A DNA stretch of 64,000 nucleotides from Chitinophagaceae bacterium (GTDB lineage: Bacteria > Bacteroidota > Bacteroidia > Chitinophagales > Chitinophagaceae). The DNA lies in assembly GCA_947446645.1 (NCBI GenBank), contig CANFHA010000001.1:186001-250000 (forward strand). Direction: 5' to 3'. This document shows, piece after piece, positions 44,264 through 52,551 of this stretch. Both the position numbers and the translations under genes were made by a program. Each line of letters starts with the position of its first letter. The stretch's first letter is position 1. The notes beneath the pieces are model-generated. The model saw only the letters and a list, made by a program, of their open reading frames with translations. It was not told the origin of the DNA and made no database searches.

Positions 44264-44731
44264 TTAGCTGGCTTTACGAAAAAATGATGGTGTACCAAAT
44301 GAATAACGCATCATAAATGAACGTCTTGACATGCTAAATCTGTTTTGCTCTTCTGTAATGGCAAATTTCAGTCGCATATTCATATCTGCCAGATTATATA
44401 AATACTCTTTAGCGTCCAACCGTAAGCCCACCATGTCAGGAGAATGAAAGTCGCTTTTGTTTATATGCATTACTACTTCAAAAGTACCGTCTGCGTCTAC
44501 ATAAATAAATGTAGACTGTATAGCAATGTGTGAATTACGCAAAGCCCTGGATTTGAAAATCTCAAGCCTGCTTGTAACGGATGGTAAGTAAAGTCCAATT
44601 TTCCTTTTTAGATTTTCAAACTGCTTTACTTCCTGCGGTTTTGAGGTATCCACGTGCACTTCCAGTTCCCAGCCTTCCGGCACTTCCATCCCTTTTATTA
44701 TTTCATCTGAATTAAATCCTGATCGCTGCAT
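44264..44731 (-). CDS. Hypothetical protein
   Basis: This is a 155-residue soluble protein with no signal peptide. It contains LEVHVDTSKPQEVKQFENLKRKIGLYLPSV, a strand-rich middle (HIAIQSTFIYVDADGTFEVVMHINKSDF) and an Arg/Ser/Met-rich end (NRFSMSRRSFMMRYSFG). I do not recognise the family. Codon use is like its neighbours. The gene is isolated, with a weak terminator downstream and no clear promoter. Confidence 0.6.
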   Translation of the reverse strand: MQRSGFNSDEIIKGMEVPEGWELEVHVDTSKPQEVKQFENLKRKIGLYLPSVTSRLEIFKSRALRNSHIAIQSTFIYVDADGTFEVVMHINKSDFHSPDMVGLRLDAKEYLYNLADMNMRLKFAITEEQNRFSMSRRSFMMRYSFGTPSFFRKAS

Positions 44732-44874
44732 AGTCTGCCGGCAATTTTATGTATGTACCGCTACTCTAGTGTAAGCAAGACCGTGCCACTGAGAGTAAAA
44801 TGTAACCCGAATTGCGACATGTTGACAACTTTTACAACAATATTTTTAGCCGCATTTTAAACTAGAATGTAATT

Positions 44875-44905
44875 TTTGTTTTTATAATCACACTTATTAT
44901 CTTTG
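44875..44905 (+). promoter_or_regulatory. Complete Bacteroidota promoter for the SRPBCC gene
   Basis: A -33 TTTG (44875-44878) and a -7 TATCTTTG (44898-44905) are separated by exactly 19 nt. The predicted transcription start is near 44911, which excludes the in-frame ATG at 44903 and supports the start at 44927. Confidence 0.75.
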
Positions 44906-44926
44906 CACTTACTAAAACAAAGTATT

Positions 44927-45367
44927 ATGTGGACACGCACACACACTATTGTAACAAAGCAGGCTACAGCAGAACAAATGTGGCAACTGATGTCGGATGT
45001 AAATAACTGGCACAAATGGGAAAAAGGATTGGAATTTGCAAAGCTGGAAGGCAAATTTGAAAAAGGAAATTTCTTTACGCTGCGACCTAAGGGAGGACCA
45101 AATGTAAAAGTGGTCCTGCTGGAAACTGAGGAAAATAAAAGATTCCAGGATGTAACCAACTTCCCATTGGCAAAGATGTATGATGACCATGTTTTTGAAG
45201 AAACGACAGAGGGCTTGAAGATCACCTATACAGTTTCGGTAAAAGGACTTCTTTCTTTCCTATGGATAAAACTGGTGGCAGGAAAAATTGCCGCAGATAT
45301 GCCTTCAGATATGCAGATACAAATAGCAGCCTCTTCCCGACTTTTAGTGCCAGACTGTTTAGGTTAA
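44927..45367 (+). CDS. SRPBCC/START-like ligand-binding protein
   Basis: The 146-residue protein begins MWTRTHTIVTKQATAEQMWQLMSDVNNWHKWEKGLEFAKLEG, the usual first strand, helix and 'W...W' of polyketide-cyclase/SRPBCC proteins, which enclose a hydrophobic ligand pocket. The end (SSRLLVPDCLG) does not continue as the amphipathic C-terminal helix usual in the family, so a late frameshift or natural divergence is possible. It is followed 48 bp later by a MarR regulator on the same strand; the two probably form a small operon. Confidence 0.8.
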   Translation: MWTRTHTIVTKQATAEQMWQLMSDVNNWHKWEKGLEFAKLEGKFEKGNFFTLRPKGGPNVKVVLLETEENKRFQDVTNFPLAKMYDDHVFEETTEGLKITYTVSVKGLLSFLWIKLVAGKIAADMPSDMQIQIAASSRLLVPDCLG

Positions 45368-45415
45368 AAATGGCTGCAAATTTGGTGTAGTTTTAAGCCG
45401 GCAAATCAAGGGACG

Positions 45416-45883
45416 ATGAAGTCAGGAGACAATACATTTAGCGTGGAGCAACCGGAAGAAAGCTCGGGCTTCCTGCTGTGGCGGGTCACTAATCTGTGGC
45501 AGCGGGAGATACGAAAAGCTCTGGTGCCGCATGGTATTACCCACTCACAGTTCGTGCTAATGGCAAGCGCACACTGGCTGGCGCTGCAGGGCAAAGAAGT
45601 AACACAAGTATTGCTGTCTGATCATACAGACATAGATCCTATGACCACCTCCACCGTGTTGCGCACATTGCAGCAAAAAGGTTTGGTAGTGCGAAAAGAA
45701 CACGCAACCGATACCCGTGCCAAAACGGTGGCACTAACTGAAAAGGGCAAAGAAGTAATAAAGAAAGCTGTAGTAACTGTAGAGACATTTGACACCCGTT
45801 TTTTTACTGTGCCCCGTCTTAACACGGGCGACTTCAATAAAATGCTTTTGTCGCTACTGGGCAGAAATGAAACAAAGCCATAA
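45416..45883 (+). CDS. MarR-family transcriptional regulator
   Basis: This 155-residue winged-helix protein has LWQREIRKALVPHGITHSQFVLMASAHWL, recognition region HTDIDPMTTSTVLRTLQQKGLVVRKEH and wing TDTRAKTVALTEKGKEVIKKAV, all typical of MarR. It probably regulates the upstream SRPBCC gene or a ligand-related pathway. The effector is unknown. Confidence 0.9.
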   Translation: MKSGDNTFSVEQPEESSGFLLWRVTNLWQREIRKALVPHGITHSQFVLMASAHWLALQGKEVTQVLLSDHTDIDPMTTSTVLRTLQQKGLVVRKEHATDTRAKTVALTEKGKEVIKKAVVTVETFDTRFFTVPRLNTGDFNKMLLSLLGRNETKP

Positions 45884-45942
45884 TTACCATGCACTTATAA
45901 AAGGTGCAATTGCTAAGCAAAATGTATACTGGCCAAAATAAT

Positions 45943-45971
45943 GAAGGGTTCCCATACACTGGAAACCCTTC
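45943..45971. terminator. Bidirectional hairpin between marR-like and TPR genes
   Basis: GAAGGGTTCCC pairs with GGAAACCCTTC (one mismatch) around a 7-nt loop between two convergent genes. Confidence 0.7.
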
Positions 45972-45991
45972 AGGCTAAAAAGGTCAGCACA

Positions 45992-47413
45992 CTATTTTTT
46001 TGATTTTTTATACTTTGCGATCAGATCCGAAACCGAGGAACGCAGCAGATATTCAGGATTGAGCTCTGTAAATATCTTAGCTTTTGCCGGTGCCAGTTTC
46101 AATGCTTTTTCAAGCTGTAGCATCGCTTCCTTAGCCTTACCCAGCTCAAATAAAGCAGCAGCATGATAATATGCGAAGTCACCCTTTTCGCCACAATGCT
46201 CACGCGCCACTGCTATTTGAATCAAAGCCTCATCGTAGTAACCAGTCATGTACAAACCACGGATGAGCGCTACCCAAGTAGTTTTATTACCTGGTTTCAG
46301 GCGCACTGCATTAAGGTAGCATACGAGGGCTTCACTCTTCACGTCCATTTCCATCAGGCAATTACCGATAGCCATGCAGTAAGCGGCGTTGTCTTTGTCC
46401 AGGTGCAGGGCTACAGAGAAAGACTTTACAGCCTTTTCCCATTGTTTTTCACGGGCATAGGTTTCTCCTATTTTGTAGAAGATACCATCGTCCTGCGGGC
46501 TTAGCTGCGAGGCCTGGCGATAGAACTGGCGTGCACGGGCAAAATCCTTTTGCTTCTCCCAGCAATAACCCATGGCTTCAAATATCACATCTTCGGCCTT
46601 AGCTATTTCAATGTGTTTTTCCAGTACTTCCAGCGCTTTGCCATACCATTTCAGTCGCATATAAGCGTCAGCCATATTACGGTAAGCAAATTCAAACTTA
46701 TCATCTATAGCCACACAATACTCGTAGGAGTCGATAGATTTCTCATACATCTTCAGCCCCTGGTACGCTGCACCCAGGTTAAACCAGGCCAGTGCGTTAT
46801 ATGGGTCGTCATCAGTAAGTTGCTGATGCAGTGTTACACTTTCCTCCAGCCGCTCTGTAAACTCCGCCCAGAAGCACAATTTCTGCAGCGCTTCTTCATT
46901 TCTGCGGTCTATTTTTATTACCCTCTTCAACGTATCGAAGACTGCATCAAACTCTTCACTCTCGTCATACACATCAGATAGTTCAAGCAATATCTCGGCC
47001 TTTTCCTTGCCAGTATATTCTGCCGATCGCTGCTCCAGCCACAGCGCAGCCTGGTCGTATTTAAACTGGGCCAACAGAATGTCTGACCGTAACAGCACTG
47101 CATCAAGGTTTGCATTGTCGTACTGTTCCATTTCATCAAGCGCCTTCAGCGCCTGGCCATACTTCTGTGCCTGGGTAAGTATCTCCGCTTTAAGCAAAAG
47201 AATGGTGCCAGAGAACGGATAATACGTTCTCGCTATATCGCAAGCCAGCAGTGCCTGCTCTTCGTTACTGTTCTGGAAAAAATATTCAATTACCCGCTCA
47301 AACTCCTCTTCATCCAATATACTGACTGATTCTCCTCTTTTCACCTCTTCGTACTTGCTGAGGGTTTCATCAAGTGGGCCCCATTCGTCGTCATTAAAAT
47401 CGTCATCAAACAT
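45992..47413 (-). CDS. Tetratricopeptide repeat protein
   Basis: This 473-residue cytoplasmic protein starts with an acidic segment (MFDDDFNDDEWGPLDE). From about residue 35 it is built of TPR units, clear examples being NALAWFNLGAAYQGLKMYEKSIDSYEYCVAID, KFEFAYRNMADAYMRLKWYGKALEVLE and DGIFYKIGETYAREKQWEKAVKSFSVAL. TPR arrays mediate protein-protein contacts; no enzyme domain is present. A TAACTTTG box is 17 bp upstream. Confidence 0.9.
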   Translation of the reverse strand: MFDDDFNDDEWGPLDETLSKYEEVKRGESVSILDEEEFERVIEYFFQNSNEEQALLACDIARTYYPFSGTILLLKAEILTQAQKYGQALKALDEMEQYDNANLDAVLLRSDILLAQFKYDQAALWLEQRSAEYTGKEKAEILLELSDVYDESEEFDAVFDTLKRVIKIDRRNEEALQKLCFWAEFTERLEESVTLHQQLTDDDPYNALAWFNLGAAYQGLKMYEKSIDSYEYCVAIDDKFEFAYRNMADAYMRLKWYGKALEVLEKHIEIAKAEDVIFEAMGYCWEKQKDFARARQFYRQASQLSPQDDGIFYKIGETYAREKQWEKAVKSFSVALHLDKDNAAYCMAIGNCLMEMDVKSEALVCYLNAVRLKPGNKTTWVALIRGLYMTGYYDEALIQIAVAREHCGEKGDFAYYHAAALFELGKAKEAMLQLEKALKLAPAKAKIFTELNPEYLLRSSVSDLIAKYKKSKK

Positions 47414-47429
47414 ATGCGTCCGGTTTTAC

Positions 47430-47437
47430 CAAAGTTA
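47430..47437 (-). promoter_or_regulatory. -7 box of the TPR gene
   Basis: The minus strand reads TAACTTTG, ending 17 bp before the start codon at 47413. Confidence 0.5.
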
Positions 47438-47674
47438 CTGAAAATAATATGCCATACATACGCGTCAATGTTACCACAGTGTCAAAATGCACACTTTATT
47501 AACAATGTGTTTTGATTGCAGCTTTTACGCTAATCAGGCAATCATAATATAAAGTATTCCCAACTGATCAGCGATCTTTTATTTATAGCTTTTAAATGCT
47601 ATCTTGCATATCCTGAAAAAAAATTTTACCTTGTTTTAGTTATTTTCAAAAAGCCCCAAAACGAAACGAAGGAT

Positions 47675-48097
47675 ATGGAAGACCAAGAAACATACAGGCA
47701 TAACAGAGCAATGGTGATCGATGATTCCCGTATAGACCGGTTTGTAGCTGACAGGATAATAAAACGCTCCGGCTTTGCCCGGGAAGTAATACTGATGGAA
47801 TCTGCAATAGCTGCCCTGGAATATCTAACCGCGGTGGAAAATGTGGATGAACTACCGGAAGTAATCTTCCTGGACATAAGGATGCCCGTGATGGATGGCT
47901 TCGGATTCCTGGACAGTTATAACTCATTGCCTGACAATGTGAAGAGGAATTGCATTATTGCTATGATCTCATCTTCAGCCGATGTAAATGACCACATTAG
48001 GGCCAGGTCTAGCCAATATGTTTCCTGCTTCATGGAGAAACCACTGGATAAAGAAAAACTGGACCAGTATTTCCTTGAATCTATGCAATCACAGTGA
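47675..48097 (+). CDS. Stand-alone response regulator receiver protein
   Basis: This 140-residue protein is a single receiver domain of the CheY-like type. The acidic pair is in MVIDDSRIDRF, the phosphoacceptor Asp in EVIFLDIRMPVMDGFGFL, Ser in MISSSAD and the Lys in CFMEKPLDKEKL. There is no output domain. The start has a GAAGGAT ribosome-binding site. Its stop overlaps the start of the hydrolase gene (GTGA), suggesting joint translation. No histidine kinase is adjacent. Confidence 0.88.
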   Translation: MEDQETYRHNRAMVIDDSRIDRFVADRIIKRSGFAREVILMESAIAALEYLTAVENVDELPEVIFLDIRMPVMDGFGFLDSYNSLPDNVKRNCIIAMISSSADVNDHIRARSSQYVSCFMEKPLDKEKLDQYFLESMQSQ

Positions 48098-48900
48098 GAC
48101 GGTTCAAAAAAGTCCTTACCTGGATTGCTTGCGTAACTGCAGTGCTTTATGTGGCTGTATGTACCTTCTTCTATAGCGAACAGAACGAGATACTTTTCGT
48201 ACCTACTAAGCTGGCTGCTGATTATCAATTCAGTTTTCCGGGACAGTTTAAAGAATTGAACGTAAAAACCAGGGATGGCTTCACGCTTGACGGAGGGCTT
48301 TTTAAAACAGACTCGGCAAAGGGGCTTATATTTTACCTGCATGGTAATGCGGGTGCGCTAAGCACATGGGGAGAAATTGCTGGAATATATACTAGCCTGG
48401 GCTATGATCTGTTCATCCTGGACTATAGGGGATACGGGAAAAGCGAAGCCCAAATAACATCCGAAGTGCAACTGTTTGATGATGTGCAGATTGCCTACGA
48501 CTCACTCCGAAAACAATACCCGGAAAATAAGATCGTTATACTAGGCTACTCCATTGGTACTGGCCCGGCCGCAATGCTGGCCGCACACAATAACCCGAAA
48601 ATGCTGATACTGCAGGCACCCTACTACAGCATGAAGGACATGATGGAGCATACCTACCCGTTCCTGCCTACATTTATGCTTAATTACCCATTGAATACAG
48701 ATGGATTTATAAAGGAAACAAAGGCGCCAATTGTCATTTTTCATGGCGATGGTGACGAGGTAATCTATTACGGATCTTCCGTAAAATTGAAAAAAGAACT
48801 AAAACCAGGCGATACCCTCATCACCTTGAACGGGCAAGGCCACAATGGCTTTACAAAAAACAAACAGTACCTCACCGACCTTGAAAAGGTATTGAAATAA
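48094..48900 (+). CDS. Alpha/beta hydrolase, membrane-anchored (ABHD13/BEM46-like)
   Basis: The 268-residue protein (GTG start) has an N-terminal membrane anchor (~7-24, LTWIACVTAVLYVAVCTFFY). The oxyanion region is FYLHGNAGALSTWGE. The nucleophile elbow is ILGYSIGTGPA, with the catalytic Ser in GYSIG. The Asp is probably in FHGDGDEVI, and the His in NGQGHNGF. This layout fits the BEM46/ABHD13 serine hydrolase group. Substrate unknown. It overlaps the receiver gene by 4 nt. Confidence 0.85.
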   Translation: MRRFKKVLTWIACVTAVLYVAVCTFFYSEQNEILFVPTKLAADYQFSFPGQFKELNVKTRDGFTLDGGLFKTDSAKGLIFYLHGNAGALSTWGEIAGIYTSLGYDLFILDYRGYGKSEAQITSEVQLFDDVQIAYDSLRKQYPENKIVILGYSIGTGPAAMLAAHNNPKMLILQAPYYSMKDMMEHTYPFLPTFMLNYPLNTDGFIKETKAPIVIFHGDGDEVIYYGSSVKLKKELKPGDTLITLNGQGHNGFTKNKQYLTDLEKVLK

Positions 48901-48931
48901 ATATTATTTTTATCGCCGCACCCATTAAACC

Positions 48932-50863
48932 ATGATGAACCTTCTGCGCGATAAAAAGCTTGTATTCATAGCCACCATCTGCCTGGTTACTTTTATTTGC
49001 TTTTCCTATGCACTTCATAACCAGTTTACCAACTGGGACGATGATTTTTATGTAACCAACGATCCCTACATAAAAGCGCTGACTCCACATAATCTCAAGG
49101 TAATTTTCACTGAAGACATTACAAAGAACAACTATCACCCCGTCTGTATGTTGTCTCTTGCCGTGAATTACCTGTTTGCAGGTCTCAACCCAATGACTTA
49201 TTACGTTACCAACATACTGATACATACAGGCAATGTAATACTGGTATTCATACTGCTGCTGGCATTGTGCAAACGGCTTAAGATGGTTGAAAACGCGAAA
49301 CTGTTCATTGCATCTTTCGGTGCACTCTGGTTTGGTATACATCCCATGCACGTAGAGTCGGTATGCTGGATAGCGGAGCGGAAGGATGTGCTCTACGCAT
49401 TCTTCTATTTCTCTGCATTGCTCTGTTACATAAGGTATGGAGACAATGGAGAAAAGAAGTGGTACTGGTGCACTTTCCTCCTGTTCATAGCATCCTGCTT
49501 GTCTAAGCCTATGGCCGTGGTATTACCCATGTCATTACTATGTTTTGACCTACTGTTGCAGCGCGACCTTACCAAAAAATTAATCACAGAGAAGATCATA
49601 TTTTTTGCCGTGTCCCTGCTCTGCGGAGCTATGGCATTTTATACGCAGAACAAGACCGGTGCGATATCATCATTCAGCACACTTACTATAGGCGAGCGCA
49701 TTATGTATGCCTCCTACGGCTTTGTTATGTATATCGCCAAGCTATTCAATCCGTCCTATTTGTCTACCTTTTACCCATACCCATACCGCATATACCCCAG
49801 TGGCAACCTGCCGGGAATATTTTATGCGGCGCCATTTATTGCCATCGGACTGCCTGCATTACTGCTTTATATCACCTACCGTATTAACCGTGCCTATTTC
49901 AGGATAGTAGCATTTGGATTCGGCTTCTTCGTGGCAAATGTCATCTTTGTTTTGCAGTTCATATCAGTTGGTGCAGCCATCATGGCCGATCGCTATTCCT
50001 ATGTAGCATATTTCGGCCTGTTCTTTATGATCGCTTACTTCCTCAATGAGGCCACCAGGCGGTTACCCACTTTTAAAACAGCACTCGTAACGCTGCTCGT
50101 ATTGATTTCGGGAGTATTGGCCTATGCATGCCATGAACGCACTTATGTATGGCACAATGCAGAAACATTACTGAGCGACGCAATAGAGAAATATCCTTAC
50201 CAGGCGCTACTATCATACAAATGGCTTGGCAATTATTACCTGGACCAGGGAATGCCGGAGAAGGCACTGGAAAACTACAATGTGCTGGTGAACTTACGCA
50301 CGGCAGATGCAAAAGTATATTCGAATATAGGGAGAGCCCGCTCAATGATGAAAGACTACAAAGGAGCCGCTGAAGCCTTTGAACAATCATCAGCCATGCA
50401 AAATAGTAGTGCCGGGCCGCAACCCATACCACCAGTCCCGCACAATGCTGTGTCAGCCAACGGTCAGGGGCCGAAGCTAAGCAATGATATGCAACGGAAA
50501 ATTGCACAAAAGGGTTTCGAGTTTGTACAATCCGGCAAATTTGATGCTGCCATAAACCAGTATGATGTACTGATAGAAATGAATCCTGGCGTACCTGACT
50601 ATTACTTCTACCGCGGTGTTGCTCATTTCAGTAAGAGCAATCTGCCAAAGGCAATAGAGGACTGGACCAAGGTGATATCTTTTGACGCTAAAGAAGTAAA
50701 AATGTCGGCGGCCTATGACCTTAGCGTAGTGTATGATACGCTGAATAAGGACTCAATGGCTGTGTACTATATGGATATGGCCCTGGGGCTTGGCTATAAG
50801 GCCAGCCCGGATTTTGTAGCCCGGCTGCGCAAGAAAAAGACAGAGCAAATGAAAAAGAGGTAA
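48932..50863 (+). CDS. TMTC-like membrane protein with C-terminal TPRs
   Basis: This 643-residue protein has an N-terminal polytopic domain (~1-410) and a C-terminal soluble domain. After the first membrane segment comes NQFTNWDDDFYVTNDPYI, the acidic loop of GT-C enzymes, then HPMHVESVCWIAERKDVLYAFFYFSAL, strongly like the eukaryotic and bacterial TMTC family. Residues ~430-640 hold TPR-like units (ALLSYKWLGNYYLDQGMPEKALENY, PDYYFYRGVAHFSKSNLPKAIEDW). TMTC proteins transfer mannose to proteins; the role in bacteria is unproven. It converges with the GHL10 gene 13 bp away. Confidence 0.75.
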   Translation: MMNLLRDKKLVFIATICLVTFICFSYALHNQFTNWDDDFYVTNDPYIKALTPHNLKVIFTEDITKNNYHPVCMLSLAVNYLFAGLNPMTYYVTNILIHTGNVILVFILLLALCKRLKMVENAKLFIASFGALWFGIHPMHVESVCWIAERKDVLYAFFYFSALLCYIRYGDNGEKKWYWCTFLLFIASCLSKPMAVVLPMSLLCFDLLLQRDLTKKLITEKIIFFAVSLLCGAMAFYTQNKTGAISSFSTLTIGERIMYASYGFVMYIAKLFNPSYLSTFYPYPYRIYPSGNLPGIFYAAPFIAIGLPALLLYITYRINRAYFRIVAFGFGFFVANVIFVLQFISVGAAIMADRYSYVAYFGLFFMIAYFLNEATRRLPTFKTALVTLLVLISGVLAYACHERTYVWHNAETLLSDAIEKYPYQALLSYKWLGNYYLDQGMPEKALENYNVLVNLRTADAKVYSNIGRARSMMKDYKGAAEAFEQSSAMQNSSAGPQPIPPVPHNAVSANGQGPKLSNDMQRKIAQKGFEFVQSGKFDAAINQYDVLIEMNPGVPDYYFYRGVAHFSKSNLPKAIEDWTKVISFDAKEVKMSAAYDLSVVYDTLNKDSMAVYYMDMALGLGYKASPDFVARLRKKKTEQMKKR

Positions 50864-50876
50864 AAACCTTATGGTG

Positions 50877-52370
50877 CTATTTTACAGCACCCTCCACCTT
50901 ATTACTGGCTATACTCTCATTCCACACCCTATCCAGTGCAGTAACCACGTAGGTGCATTTCTTATACCTTTTTACGTCTGCATCATTGTACTCCAGCTCC
51001 TGCTGTATCGAAAGGATCCTGTCATTCCTTTCAATGTTCACTGGCTCATCATTTACAAAGCGGTATACAACGAAATGCAGTGGCTCTTTTTTAGGGTTAT
51101 TAACCTGCCATTTCAATTTTCCGCCGGTTTCGGTAACAGTTATTGCCAAGGTAGGCGCAGCCGGAGGAATGCTGTCCAGCCAGGGCATAGGCGGCACTAG
51201 AGCCGGGTATTTGTTGAAGCCATGCTGCAGGCTGTCTTTAATAGGCGCTGTGATCTTGTCGAAACTTGCGGCACTAAAGAAAGCATAACCGGAATTAGGA
51301 CAGTTGCCACGTATATCGCGTAGCTGCCACATCAGCTCTTTTACACCAGACCAAACACCGCTATGTGCATTTACCATACGGTATGGTGCAAGGCCATAGT
51401 ATACATGCCGCTTATAGCAATGCCCATACCACCATGGCATAAGCACGGTAAAAGGCGCGGGCCTGCTGGAGTGCTCCCAATAGAGTTGGGGTACCAGGTA
51501 GTCTATCCAGCCCTTCTGCATCCAAAGCAGCACATCAGCATACAGGTCGTCATAGTTGGTCTGACCTCCTTTTGTATTAGAGCCCTCGGGGTCTTTGTCA
51601 GCATTGCGCCAGATACCAAACGGGCTTATCCCTAGCTTCATGTAGGGTTTAATAGCCTTTATCCGGGTATTTAGCAGCGTTATAAACCTGGTTACATTGT
51701 CGCGGCGCCAGTCATCTTTGCTCATGCCATTACCATACTTCGCATACATTTTTGCGTCATTAAATTCCTTGCCGGCAATACGGTAAGGATAAAAATAGTC
51801 GTCAAGGTGCACCGCATCAATATCGTAGCGTTTTACCACATCTGCAATTACGTCCGCAACATATTCGCGGGCCTCGGGTATACCCGGGTTTATAATAGCC
51901 TTATCACCATAATTCACTATCCATTCGGGATGCGTATGCGTTATGTGCTTTTTTGACGGGGCCTGCCGTGTGTTGTCCATAAGTGCACGATATGGATTGA
52001 ACCATGCGTGGAACTCCATGTTACGCTTGTGCGTCTCCGCTATCATAAAAAGCAGAGGATCATAATAAGGGAACGGGGGTTCTCCCTGCCTGCCTGTAAG
52101 GTAATGGCTCCATGGTTCCAGCTTAGATTCATATAGTGCATCAGCCGCCGGGCGCACCTGCACTATAGCCGCATTGCAGCCAAGCGCTTTCAGCTGATCC
52201 AGCCGTTGAATGAACTGCTGTTGCTGCTCAATGGCTGAAAGGCCGGGTTTGGACGGCCAGTCGATATTGGCCACTGAGGCTACCCACGCCGCGCGAAACT
52301 CACGCTTTGGAGACTGCCCAGAGGCAGCTGTTACGAAAAGAAGTAGGAATGCGACGAAGGAACGGTACAT
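50877..52370 (-). CDS. Exported GHL10 family glycoside hydrolase-like protein (YngK type)
   Basis: The start at 52370 gives 497 residues with a signal peptide (MYRSFVAFLLLFVTAASGQ). The motifs EFRAAWVASVANIDWPSKPGLS, GCNAAIVQVRPAADALYESKLEPWSHYLTG, FHAWFNPYRAL and IDAVHLDDYFYPY define the GHL10 (DUF187) TIM barrel, in which LDDYFYPY carries the likely acidic catalytic residues. Homologues are suspected to cleave peptidoglycan or other glycans. A C-terminal Ig-like region (~400-497) is present. It faces an outer-membrane protein gene on the opposite strand. Confidence 0.85.
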   Translation of the reverse strand: MYRSFVAFLLLFVTAASGQSPKREFRAAWVASVANIDWPSKPGLSAIEQQQQFIQRLDQLKALGCNAAIVQVRPAADALYESKLEPWSHYLTGRQGEPPFPYYDPLLFMIAETHKRNMEFHAWFNPYRALMDNTRQAPSKKHITHTHPEWIVNYGDKAIINPGIPEAREYVADVIADVVKRYDIDAVHLDDYFYPYRIAGKEFNDAKMYAKYGNGMSKDDWRRDNVTRFITLLNTRIKAIKPYMKLGISPFGIWRNADKDPEGSNTKGGQTNYDDLYADVLLWMQKGWIDYLVPQLYWEHSSRPAPFTVLMPWWYGHCYKRHVYYGLAPYRMVNAHSGVWSGVKELMWQLRDIRGNCPNSGYAFFSAASFDKITAPIKDSLQHGFNKYPALVPPMPWLDSIPPAAPTLAITVTETGGKLKWQVNNPKKEPLHFVVYRFVNDEPVNIERNDRILSIQQELEYNDADVKRYKKCTYVVTALDRVWNESIASNKVEGAVK

Positions 52371-52551
52371 AAGATAATGTGACAATGTTGTGAAGATGTA
52401 AAAGTAATTATAAGTCCACATCATACCACAATTTCCAAAGGCCGATCCAGAACTATAAATTATCCTATTGTGGTTCGTCGCATGATTTTTGCATACGATA
52501 TTTATATTGTCCGATAAACTTGTTTTGTGTATCCTTGTCTAAAAGAGCATA

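Noticed and set aside
50874-50892. GGTGCT/AGCACC hairpin between convergent genes
   Set aside because: The stem is only six base pairs, lies within the GHL10 stop region and lacks a T-tract, so a terminator call is not justified.
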